This document shows positions 55,901-64,000 of a stretch of 64,000 bases of DNA, piece by piece. Made by a program: the position numbers and the translations under genes. Within the stretch, counting starts at the first letter, position 1. Each line of letters opens with the position of its first letter. The DNA is from Clytia hemisphaerica (Eukaryota; Cnidaria; Hydrozoa; Leptothecata; Clytiidae). The notes under the pieces are model-generated. The model did no database searches, was not told the DNA's origin, and saw only the letters and a program-made list of their open reading frames with translations. The stretch spans positions 62,001 through 126,000 of the forward strand of contig CACVBU010000681.1 in the NCBI GenBank assembly GCA_902728285.1, in the 5' to 3' direction.

Positions 55901-58510
55901 CTTGTTTCACATGAAAAAAAAACGAGTTAAAATACCAAATAACTCAAAAAGTTGAAGGCACAAAAAAAGAACGAGTTAAAATTTTTCATAACTCGGAAAG
56001 TCAAAAGCTAAAAATAAACCGAGTTAAGAACACCAAAAAACTCGAAAAGTTAAAGGCTAAAAAAAAACTCGAGTTATCACATTTGTGGTGACGTCATAAT
56101 AACTGTAATAATGGCGTCACACGCAAAATAACTCGGAAAAATAACTCTGAAAAAATAACTCGGGAATCCCAGACCCCTGTTTCTCGACTTTAAACAATAG
56201 TTTTTAAAGGCTGAAAGTGCTCAGAAAATATATCTTTTTTACTACGATTTCTAAGTATTGGTATTAGAATTCTCAAAGACATTCTCTTTTGCGAAGTGTT
56301 TGAAATTTCAAAAATCTTATGTCTGAATTTTGATTTTTTCGTATTCGTGCTCCTTATACTACATGCAGTTTTGTAAAAGGTCTATGATTCAGACAAAAGG
56401 TTTCTGGGATAGTTTGTATTTTAACACCCCTTTCTCGCCGACCCGCTGGGACCTCTTCCCACTGTCAAATCAAAATATCGTCCCATCCCCACTGAACTTT
56501 CTGACATAAAAACAAAAGAATTGAAATTCCTAGCCAGAGAAAATATGGGAATATCAATCCCCATCAAGTTTCAGTCCGTTATTTTTCTCCACACTAGCTG
56601 AAAATTCCTACCGGGTCTGTGAGAAGGGGGTGTATTACAGCTCCATGGAACTGACGTTACCGATTAGACTAGCAAACTAGTCTGTTAATTAATCATGTCA
56701 GAGGGCGGGAACAGCGGGAGTTTGCTGGAATAGGAGCTGCGTAGGAGAACGAGCAAAAGTTGGTGAGAGGCTGCTGATTAACAGCTTTCAGCCCTTGCTG
56801 CCGACAAAATTTCTTCCTGCGCTTACCTAACTCCTACGCTCACTTTTCCCGCGTGATACCGTTCCAGCCCGATTGGCGTGCTCTAGTTACCGATCTATGT
56901 AGTGATTCATGATATAATTTCATTTTATTTTCACAGATTACACACAGAGTCACCGGAAAAGAGATGGCCATGAAAAAAATATTCGATATTGATGAAGAAG
57001 CCATCGCTCAGTTTATGAAAGAGGTAAATGATAATGATGTACACATACCCACGTACTTTATTAATTTTTTTCATCTGCTTAAAAAAGTAACATTCTAAGC
57101 CAACCACTACACTACTGCTCCACTATGGTATAGTATAGTACAAGTTATACCCAATTTTTCAGGTTCATTTACTGAAGAGCCTCCGTCATCCAAACGTTTT
57201 GCAGTTTATCGGCGTCATGTTTGAAGATAAAACCTTGCATCTATTATTAGGTAATTACCAGGGTAATGTCATAAGACATTCTAGTGGTTCATGATATGCA
57301 CCACTACAATGTCTTATGGCATTACATCAAGGCCCCAACAGCTGATTGGTTGAAGTCCTGATATGAAACATGTGTCTGATATGAAACGGGAACACTTGCG
57401 TAAAAATAAAACCTTTAAATGAATATCTATTTCAAAAGGATTAAACATACAGAAGTCGGAAGCGTTTTATAATAACGTCAATTTTCAGTCTACGAACAAG
57501 AAATTTTTACTGTCTGATGAGTCTGATGAATTTATATGTTAAATTTTTGTCAGTTTGTCTTGTTTTGCTGTTTTTAGAGTACATAAAGAGCGGAACATTA
57601 TGGGAACTGATAGAACACAAGGTTTGTTTCAAGTTGCGTTTATTTGTGATTTGTGAAGAAACAAATAATTTAGATTTTCTTTTTTCGACGAGGAATCAGG
57701 CCCGGCGGAACAACTGTTAAAGTGGGGATGCTCAAAGGCTCAAATTGAGATAAAATTTGCTAGGAATTTGGAAAAAAATCTCATTTGCTCAAAAGTGAGG
57801 AGGCTGAGGTCTCCCCAGTCTCCCCGTTTCCGCCGGATCTGGGAATTATGAGTTCAAAAGATAAAATGGCTCTCGGTTAAATAAAATTGGATTAAAATGT
57901 AATTTTTGATATTATGTTTTTGACCTTTACCCTTAATCCTTTCAGTGCCGCTGTCGGCATATGCCGACAAGAGAGATCCCGACCTATTTGCCAGAGGTTT
58001 TTTCTTTAAGTTTATTGGAAGTTTGATTTTGAACTAGATTTCATTAAATAGCAGAGTTTGAATAATTAAAATATGTTTCAAAGATGTTTCTCATAATTAT
58101 ACATATTTCAACTCAAGGTTCAACACATGTCACTTATATTTCTGATATTTTTCAGAAAATAAGGCTAAATGTGATGGTAAGCTCTGTGGTCGCTTTCGTC
58201 GGCATATGACGACATCTGGCAAATAGGTCGAACCTTCTTTTTTTCCCGTGGAAAATACGTCGAACCTTAAAAATACGAACGGCAGTTAAAGGGTTAAAAA
58301 ATGCAATGAAAATCAGTTTTATGTTGATCTCATAGTTTTATGAATTTTAACTGTAAACTTCGTCTTCGACTTCGTCGCTAACGTCGTTGTTGATAAATTT
58401 TGCGCCGTAAAAGGTTCCTTTTCAAAAGTATCTTTTAGCATCCGTTTTAGTTTGTAGAATTCTCCGAAAAATTGATGACAAGCTTGGCGAAAGATATTGC
58501 TTCAGGAATG
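46930..58510 (+). CDS. LIMK: LIM kinase (LIM-LIM-PDZ-kinase), 13 exons visible, 3' part outside window
   Basis: Exons: 46930-47039, 47822-47957, 49508-49617, 50523-50747, 51213-51294, 51804-51909, 52910-53087, 53966-54118, 55212-55395, 56937-57023, 57163-57250, 57578-57621, 58451-58510; all phases agree (521 codons). LIM kinases phosphorylate cofilin and so stabilise actin filaments. LIM1 runs CNKC..WHKHCFRC..CKKHY; LIM2 runs CHICH..HHECFKC..LYCKKCY. The PDZ end reads LKVGDTLLEINGTPI. A Ser-rich linker follows, then the kinase: FRPSDLVIGE, the glycine loop IGEGFFGEV (about 418-426), the Lys of MAMKK (441), the helix-C Glu (457), LRHPNVLQFIGV, EYIKSGTLWE and AKDIASGM. HRD and DFG exons are beyond 64000. 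Weakest calls: the GTTAGT donor at 51910 and the start ATG. A TESK kinase is excluded by the LIM and PDZ domains. Confidence 0.93.
48463..49309. mobile_element. TGGACCTACC element, copy 1 (LIMK intron 2)
   Basis: Ends TGGACCTACCCCGGTGG and AGGTAGGTCCA with TTCAGCATATTGCTTGTTA beyond. Near the left end is a (TCCG)n stretch and TTAGTTACCAGCTTTTCTC. The interior iterates GCCGGAAATATGCCGGAAA-type words. A second copy with the same ends is at 52133-52866. About 110 bp of similar intron sequence (TAGTACCTCNATTTCTTTCA onward) lies on both sides of this copy (about 48335-48440 and 49335-49445). Confidence 0.6.
49648..49922. repeat. foldback element, CCCCTGGAAATTT family (copy 1, LIMK intron 3)
   Basis: GGGCTGTTCCATTAAAAAAC then CATACAGGGGG on the left pairs imperfectly with GTGTATGGATATAAAATGG and AAAGGCCC on the right. 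TATCCCCTGGAAATTTC and CACCCCCTGGAC words recur. Related copy at 55428-55731. Confidence 0.65.
50268..50424. repeat. MITE family 'TGATATGCACCA', copy 2 (LIMK intron 3)
   Basis: CATGATATGCATCACTGCAA pairs with TTGCAATGGTGCATATCAT. The centre has CACGGATCCAACAGCTG and CAGCTGTTGGGTCCGTG. It ends about 100 bp before the exon 4 acceptor. Confidence 0.75.
50800..51010. repeat. GTGGGGAT-family foldback (copy 3, LIMK intron 4)
   Basis: CGTGTCACAGACCCGCTTGG at the left and GCCGGGGTTGTTAGACGAG at the right. CTCCCACTGAAAATTTGTCC, TCCACTTGAAA and CCCCACTGTTGG recur, the complement of the GTGGGGAT motif. Confidence 0.55.
52133..52866. mobile_element. TGGACCTACC element, copy 2 (LIMK intron 6)
   Basis: Same ends as 48463-49309, with a longer GTCCGTTCG-type microsatellite at about 52180-52230 and TTTTTCTGATTTTTTG words repeated four times. 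Its shared right-flank sequence TTCAGCATGTTGCTTGTTA runs to within about 25 bp of the exon 7 acceptor, so it supplies most of that acceptor's upstream context. Confidence 0.6.
53220..53800. other. LIMK intron 7, GGGG-rich patch
   Basis: GTTTTACGGGCAAAGCTACC near 53240, GGGGCCGTAAAACAACAGTG near 53520 and GTTGCTACGGCACTG near 53750 suggest nested inverted repeats. The elements could not be cleanly bounded. Confidence 0.35.
54118..54545. repeat. hairpin element in LIMK intron 8 containing a nested MITE
   Basis: CAGACCATGTTCAGACGTTA then CGGTTCCG on the left pairs imperfectly with GGAACGGTAAATGTG and TGAATATGGTCTTGA on the right. The 163-bp MITE 54302-54464 sits in its loop. The hairpin's left edge begins at the exon 8 donor. 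Confidence 0.6.
54302..54464. mobile_element. 163-bp MITE 'TTCTTGATATGC', copy 2
   Basis: Same length as and over 95% identical by eye to 29401-29563. The flanks here are CAC / TAT, so the TA duplication of copy 1 is not reproduced on the left side. Confidence 0.85.
55428..55731. repeat. foldback element, CCAGGGGG family (copy 2, LIMK intron 9)
   Basis: GGACCATTCCATTTTATATC then CATACAGGGGG pairs with CCCCCCTGTATGG and AAATTTAATGGAGCAGCCC. TTTCCAGGGGG-type motifs recur about four times. The left end starts some 30 bp after the exon 9 donor. Confidence 0.7.
55915..56165. repeat. AACTCG/CGAGTTA-iterated element (LIMK intron 9)
   Basis: ACGAGTTAAAAT, ATAACTCGGAAAGT, CGAGTTAAGA, AACTCGAAAAGTT and ATAACTCGGGAA recur about ten times, alternating orientation, separated by A-rich sequence. 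Confidence 0.6.
56420..56640. repeat. GTGGGGAT-family foldback (copy 4, LIMK intron 9)
   Basis: ACACCCCTTTCTCGCCGACC on the left pairs with ACCGGGTCTGTGAGAAGGGG on the right. TTCCCACTG and CCCCACTGAAC motifs recur inside. Confidence 0.65.
57285..57425. repeat. MITE family 'TGATATGCACCA', partial copy 3 (LIMK intron 11)
   Basis: TTCATGATATGCACCACTAC then AATGTCTTATGGCATTACATC and CCCAACAGCTGATTGGTTG. It is followed by GATATGAAACGGGAACACTT, which also occurs beside the rRNA fragment at about 21350. Starts about 40 bp after the exon 11 donor. Confidence 0.6.
57937..58293. mobile_element. 357-bp piggyBac-type MITE (LIMK intron 12)
   Basis: TTAA occurs on both sides (57933-57936, 58294-58297). 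The ends are TCCTTTCAGTGCCG and CGGCAGTTAAAGGG. Inner arms TGTCGGCATATGCCGACA / GTCGGCATATGACGAC and CCTATTTGCCAGA / TCTGGCAAATAGG pair. TTAA duplication plus CCCTTTAACTGCC-like ends is the piggyBac pattern. Confidence 0.8.
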
Positions 58511-58607
58511 GTATGATATTATAAGACCTTTAAGGAAATTCGGAAAAATATTTCTTTATATTTTGCTTGATACTAGGTTTGATTGTCGTCACAGTACAAT
58601 CTTTTTG

Positions 58608-58770
58608 TTGTGATTAGTTCAAAGTTTTGGTTGATAAAAGTTTGCTTATAATACACCTTTTTTGTTGTGATTAGTTCAAAGTTTTAGTTGATAAAAGTTT
58701 GCTTATAATACACCTTTTTTGTTGTCATTAGTTCAAAGTTTTGGTTGATAAAAGCTTGCTTATAATTTTT
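58608..58770. repeat. 57-bp minisatellite, left block
   Basis: About three units of GATTAGTTCAAAGTTTTGGT + TGATAAAAGTTTGCTTATAA + TACACCTTTTTTGTTGT. The same array continues at 62945-64000 on the other side of the LINE. Confidence 0.9.
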
Positions 58771-58827
58771 AATTTATAGAAGTGTATTTCTCAGGTCTAT
58801 TGACCTCTATGAAACAATCTTACATCT

Positions 58828-61642
58828 TTACAATTTATAGATCTTATCTTTCCATTCGTTTGTCAATTCTAGTTTGAATTTCCCTACGGACGGTGCATTT
58901 ACAACATTGGTTGCCAAACTGTTCCAAGTATCAATGCTTCTATAGTAAAGTGAATTCGTTTGGTATCCTCTAATGCCGTCTTCAGCGAAATTCCTCTTTA
59001 ATTCGAGATTGTGCTTACGTTGAGGTCGATTTCGAAGAACGAGTTTCTGACATAGGGAAGATTTATCATAGACATTAAGATGTTTATATACTTCCACCAT
59101 GTCCCCGATTTTACGCATTTACGCCGGATCTTGAGGCTGGGTAGGTTCATGACTTGTAAACGTTCTTCATATGAATGGTTTCTATAACCACCGACAAGTC
59201 TTGTGGCCCTACGTTGGACACTTTCAATTGCATCAGAGTGTTTGATCAGTCGTGGAGACCAAACAGCTTGCGCGTACTCAAGGTGAGGTCTCACAAATGC
59301 AATGAAAAGTGTGCGGAGCATCTCGGGAGAAAGGAAGTCGAAGCTTCTATTAATCAATCCAACGATCGAGTTAGCCTTCTTGATCTTGGTGTAGATGTGT
59401 TCTTCGAAATTCAATTCACTATCAATAATCACTCCAAGATCCTTCTCTTGATCAACATGTTCTAGGACAGAGCCAGCGATCTCGTAAGGATGTGCATGTT
59501 GAATGTTCCAGAATTTCCCTAGTGTCAGCACGTGGCACTTATCAGGATGGAATTTCAACAACCAGTCACCAGACCACTTTTCCATTGCCTCGATATCGTG
59601 CTGAAGTCTAATTGCATCTTCAGCGTTATTTATCTCTTCTTATCGGCAAAGAGAAACATTTCTGAGTTGGTAACTTCAGCTAGATCATTGATGTAAATAA
59701 CGAAAAGGAGTGGACCTAAGACACTTCCTTGTGGTACACCACTTTGCACCTGGCATTTCTTAGATAACTTTCCATTGACCTTCACATATTGGTAACGATC
59801 GGACAAAAATGCTTTCATCCAACCAAGTACCCTTCCTCTGATACCATACGCTTCGAGTTTTCTTAGTAATCTGCGATGTGGAACGGTGTCAAATGCCTTT
59901 GCGAAGTCGAAATAGATTACGTCAACAACCTTATCATTGGATATCGAGTCTGCACATTTGTCTAAGTAGTGAAGTAGTTGTGTCACTGTCGATCGTTTAC
60001 CCATGAACCCATGTTGTTTGGTTGATAGCAATTTCTCATTCGTGAGGTGTTCCATTATTTGTTTTCTTTAGGATTCTTTCCATTACTCTACACGCAACTG
60101 ATGTTAAACTAACGGGCCTGTAATTTTCTGCAAGGTTCTTTTTTCCTTTCTTGTAGATCGGGGACACATGTGCAGTCTTCCAATCATCAGGTAGTTTACT
60201 TTCTACGAAGGACTTGGCCATGATAGTATGTAAAGGACCGGCTATGTAAAAGGCCAGCTTTTTCAGCATGACTGGGTGAATCTCATCAGGTCCTAGCGAT
60301 TTATTAGGATTCAAATCTTTCAGTTCCTTTTTGATCATGTCGATTGTTAGATCGAATGCTACATCTGTGTCTGTTCGTGATGGAAACTCAGGTAGTGATC
60401 CAGCAGGTTCATTCGTAAAAACACTGCAAAACTGATCCTGTAGGATGTCAGCTTTATCCTCATCAGTAAAACGAAGTGATGATTTATCATTTGGATCAAG
60501 GAGAAGAGGGGAAATTCCCGTTTTGGTCTTCATTGAGTTCCGGATATGCTTCCAAAACTTCTTAGGGCTTCTTTTTGCTTGACCACAAATTCGTTCTTCT
60601 AGTGTTCTTCTTTCTCGTCTGATCTTTCCTGTAACCTTGTTTCTCGCAGTAGCGTAAATAGCTCTATTTCTCTGTTCCGAAGTTGTACCTATTGATCTTA
60701 TCCATTTGCGATGAAGGCGACGTTTTTCTTTTAAGCTTTGTTGAATATCTTGATCGATTGCAAAGCTTCCCTTTTTTCCGTAGGCATGTTTCCCCTTCGT
60801 ACGAGGAACGTACCGATTCCTAAGCTCGAATAATTTATCTCGCAACATCTTCCAGCAATCATTTACGTTTGCATTTTCTGCTTTTTGATGGAAACCTGTA
60901 ACCCAGTCAGAGTTCTCAAGATGTCCTTTCATTGCTTCAAAATCTGCCTTATTGTAGTTATAGTTTTCAATAATGCATTCTGTTTCAAGGTAACATTCGA
61001 ACGTAAATGATAGAACACTGTGATCACTTTTATGAAGTGGTGAAAGATAGGTTATGTTGCTAACCTGGCTTTCTTCATTTGTCAGAATCAGGTCAATAAT
61101 TGATGGCGTATCGGTACCTCTAGCTCTTGTTGGTTCATCGACGTGTTGGTAAAAGAAGGAGTCTCTTAAGCTTCGAGAAATTGTTCGTCTTCCTTCGTGT
61201 GTCATCGTGAGGAGTTGACCAGTTTTCCCAATTGATATCTTTATAGTTGAAGTCACCGACGATACACTTATGACTGTATTTCTTATTCATTGCTATTTCC
61301 TTCAGAAGAAGATTAAGTGCTGTATTGTTTTTTGCTGATGTTAGCGTGTTGGTTGGACTTCGATACATACATCCAAAAAACAAAGAATCCGCTCCTTTGA
61401 GTTTGATTTCCAGTAAGCACACACCTCCTGAAATTCACTATTGGGTGTGTCACTTCGACTACATTTTTGATCGATTTATGTGTCAAAACGATGATTCCAC
61501 GTCCAACATTATTTAAGGCATTTGTTTCGTAGGGTTCGGAGTAGCCTTCAATGTGGTAGTCTTGTATGAGACGTTCTTTTTTCGAATGTTTCGGTTTTAC
61601 TTCACAAATTGCAATGATATCGGGTTGTTCTTTTGAAATCAC
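58828..61642 (-). pseudogene. LINE ORF2: AP endonuclease + reverse transcriptase, frameshifted
   Basis: Endonuclease pieces: PDIIAICEVKPK, CMYRSPT, CIVGDFNYKDINW and SIIDLILTN..KSDHSVLSF. Reverse transcriptase pieces: NKSLGPDEIHP, NYRPVSLTSV, YFDFAKAFDTVPH, QSGVPQGSVLGPLLFVIYIN and LFAD. Then the C-terminal HLEYAQAVWSP and a final ..YYRSIDTWNSL. At least five frame changes are visible (about 61340, 61200, 60040, 59635, 59100). The one at about 59635 removes the second Asp of FADD and the next residues, so the enzyme is inactive. Confidence 0.88.
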
Positions 61643-61767
61643 TTCATTTAGTTCTTTTCTCTTTATTTTAGTTAGTTGGTCTGCATTAGTATATAGTATG
61701 TTAAGGTTTTTTCGTTTGTTAGTTTGTTCGTCTTTCTTCTTTGTTACGTCTTTTTTTCGTGTTTGGT

Positions 61768-62822
61768 TTATTGCCGATCTTTGGCGTTTATCTTCTTTAC
61801 ACCGAATCCGTTTTTTGCAAAACCCCGCACTCTCCAGACTCCATCTTTTTCGGTTTGATTTCGTGCCTTAGCATCTTCTGCCGCCTCTTTGTACTTTTTT
61901 CTTTGAGCTGGAGTTAGATCTTCGCAAATGCTCATCCCCTTATAGGCATCAATTCCTTTTAGCGCTGGGAGATTTCCAAAAACATTCATTTTCTCTTCCT
62001 CACTGTTCAGAGTAACAATGAGGGGACGCTTTTTCCCGTCTACTGATTTGCCAATTCTTGAGATATACTTGATGTTAATTTTGACGTGGAGCTTTTCGAT
62101 GAGTGTTTTCACCCATGCTTTAATCTTTTTTGGTAGCATCCTCTGTCGTTGGATCCTCAACACCATGGATGATGATGTTCTTTGATCTTCTGATCTTATC
62201 CCTTTCTTCTGCTGCCTCCTCCTCGTGGACCTCTTTAACGGCGGTCTTGATATTGTCATTAGGCACTTGGACATTGGCAGAAGTGGCTGCAGCATACGAT
62301 TTTTTTACATTCCTCTTTCAATGATGTTAAGATTTCCGTTCGGAAGGTTTCTAGTTTCTTTTCCAGTTTACTCTCTACATATTCGACAGTATGAAACGCC
62401 GGGTCATTAGACAATTTCTTCTCTAGATTAGTGAGCTCTTTTTTTTGAGATTCAATAATCTCGAGAAGGTGTTGTTCATTAGACTTCAATTTCTTAATTG
62501 TCTTTTCGTTTTCTTTAATCGTCTCATTTAATTTTGCAAGCTCGGCGGCCGTTCGCAGGGATGGTTGAGGTCCAGGTTGAGGGGAGAGGACCAAAAGATC
62601 TTTAGTTACTTTCACACAATTTTGACACACGTATTTGCATGCGTTCGCAGTTCTTCTCCCGTCTTTACAGACTGCAATCATGTAGGGTGGTAGCCTTGTA
62701 CAAATGTAGTGCACTAGTCGATTACACTTCGAGCAGGTTAAACTTTCTTCGTTTTGGTCGTCAGCACAGGATGAAGGACTGCAAAGCGGATTTGGAGTAT
62801 TTCTATTCCTCGTGGACGTCAT
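61768..62822 (-). pseudogene. LINE ORF1 with PHD-like finger, coiled coil and nucleic-acid-binding domain, frameshifted
   Basis: It starts MTSTRNRNTPNPLCSPSSCA. A Cys/His pattern CSKCNRLVHYICTRLP ... CQNC resembles the PHD-like finger in CR1-group ORF1 proteins. A Lys/Glu-rich coiled coil follows (NETIKENEKTIKKLKSNEQ). After two frame changes (about 62270 and 62130) a segment SRIGKSVDGKKRPLIVTL.. and FAKNGFGVKK follows, typical of the RRM/CTD part. Confidence 0.8.
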
Positions 62823-62944
62823 GATGGTTGGTTATGGTGATGTTTAAGTTGAATTGGTTGATGTTTTTGATGAATTTGAGTGGGTCTAGTAGCGATTTTT
62901 CATGATTTTTCAGAAAAACTCAGATTTTGTTGAATTTGACTGTC

Positions 62945-64000
62945 GCTATAATACACCTTTTTTGTTGTCATTAGTTCAAAGTTTTGGTTGATAAAAGTTT
63001 GCTTATAATACACCTTTTTTGTTGTGATTAGTTCAAAGTTTTGGTTGATAAAAGTTTGCTTATAATACACCTTTTTTGTTGTGATTAGTTCAAAGTTTTG
63101 GTTGATAAAAGTTTGCTTATAATACACCTTTTTTGTTGTGATTAATTCAAAGTTTTAGCTGATAAAAGTTTGCTTATAATACACCTTTTTTGTTGTCATT
63201 AGTTCAAAGTTTTGGTTGATAAAAGTTTGCTTATAATACACCTTTTTTGTTGTGATTAGTTCAAAGTTTTGGTTGATGAAAGATTGCTTATAATACACCT
63301 TTTTTGTTGTGATTAGTTCAAAGTTTTGGTTGATAAAAGTTTGCTTATAATACACCTTTTTTGTTGTGATTAGTTCAAAGTTTTGGTTGATAAAAGCTTG
63401 CTTATAATACACCTTTTTTGTTGTGATTAGTTCAAAGTTTTAGTTAATAAAAGTTTGCTTATAATACACCTTTTTTGTTGTGATTAGTTCAAAGTTTTGG
63501 TTGATAAAAGTTTGCTTATAATACACCTTTTTTGTTGTGATTAGTTCAAAGTTTTGGTTGATGAAAGATTGCTTATAATACACATTTTTTGTTGTGATTA
63601 GTTCAAGGTTTTAGTTGATGAAAGATTGCCTATAATACACATTTTTTGTTGTGATTAGTTCAAAGTTTTGGTTGATAAAAGCTTGCTTATAATACACCTT
63701 TTTTGTTGTGATTAGTTCAAAGTTTTGGTTGATAAAAGCTTGTTTATAATACACCTTTTTTGTTGTGATTAGTTCAAAGTTTTGGTTGATAAAAGCTTGC
63801 TTATAATACACCTTTTTTGTTGTGATTAGTTCAAAGTTTTGGTTGATAAAAACTTGCTTATAATACACCTTTGTGATTAGTTCAAAGTTTTGGTTGATAA
63901 AAGCTTGCTTATAATACACTTTTTTTGTTGTCATTAGTTCAAAGTTTTGGTTGATAAAAGCTTGCTTATAATACACCTTTTTTGTTGTCATTAGTTCAAA
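62945..64000. repeat. 57-bp minisatellite, right block, runs off the window
   Basis: About eighteen units with a 57-bp period (19 codons), so one minus-strand frame stays open for long stretches, encoding YYKQTFINQNFELITTKK-type repeats. Variants alternate GTGATTAG / GTCATTAG and AAAGTTTG / AAAGCTTG / GAAAGATTG. One unit near 63870 is shortened. Confidence 0.92.

Larger units (their letters stand above)
58771..62945 (-). mobile_element. nearly full-length but dead CR1/L2-group LINE
   Basis: The minus strand carries an ORF1 (62822-61768) and an endonuclease-reverse transcriptase ORF2 (about 61642-58828), with several frameshifts. It lies between two blocks of one minisatellite; TATAA(T) at both junctions may be the target duplication. 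The 3' end is an AT-rich tail at about 58771-58790. Confidence 0.88.

Noticed and set aside
58458..58510. LIMK exon 13 starting after TTTGTAG at 58457
   Set aside because: That phase meets a stop after a few codons. Using the TTTTAG at 58449-58450 gives the in-frame FVEFSEKLMTSLAKDIASGM.
63611..63991. Minus-strand repeat protein YYKQAFINQNFELITTKK
   Set aside because: The frame is open because the minisatellite unit is 57 bp. It runs inside a LIMK intron with no unique domain. Kept as a minisatellite only.

Overview
This is AT-rich nuclear DNA from an invertebrate metazoan. All host genes are split by introns with GT..AG ends, and the host proteins are clearly animal (a UFD1, a NATD1-like acetyltransferase, a LIM-PDZ-kinase). 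The repeat load (CR1/L2-type LINEs, tRNA-derived SINEs, a Helitron with an RPA-like gene, piggyBac- and Foldback-type elements) would suit a marine invertebrate such as a cnidarian or sponge. I cannot name the species from the sequence.

Layout. 1-14.36 kb is gene-free and filled with mobile DNA. Its centre is a 3' fragment of a LINE (minus strand, 4.39-11.18 kb) cut by three later insertions: a 447-bp poly-G/C foldback, a 5.03-kb Foldback-type element with a 9-bp target duplication, and a 307-bp foldback with a TA duplication. The LINE reading frame rejoins exactly at all three sites, which fixes the insertion boundaries. 14.36-30.86 kb holds a complete 12-exon UFD1 gene (311 aa). Its tenth intron is 11.2 kb long and carries many hairpin elements and a rearranged 28S rRNA fragment. 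31.81-33.36 kb is a complete 3-exon NATD1-like gene (106 aa). 33.6-35.2 kb holds two foldback elements. 35.3-43.3 kb is a Helitron: degraded N-terminal parts, a long intact Rep/PIF1-helicase reading frame and a two-exon RPA-like ssDNA-binding protein. 46.93 kb to the right edge holds 13 exons of a LIM kinase gene (LIM-LIM-PDZ-start of kinase, 521 codons), which continues beyond the window. The last intron visible contains a 57-bp minisatellite split by a dead, nearly full-length LINE.

The three host genes lie on the plus strand and act in unrelated processes: UFD1 in p97/NPL4 ubiquitin-dependent extraction, the NATD1-like protein probably in acyl transfer, and LIMK in actin control through cofilin phosphorylation. 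Nothing suggests that they are functionally linked.

The most unusual property of the window is the density of short elements built on one plan: terminal inverted repeats enclosing a short, element-specific G/C-rich motif that is iterated at irregular intervals and separated by A/T-rich spacers. More than ten unrelated motif families follow this plan here. Positions were read by eye, so repeat edges can be off by several bases. Exon edges were checked by phase and splice sites.
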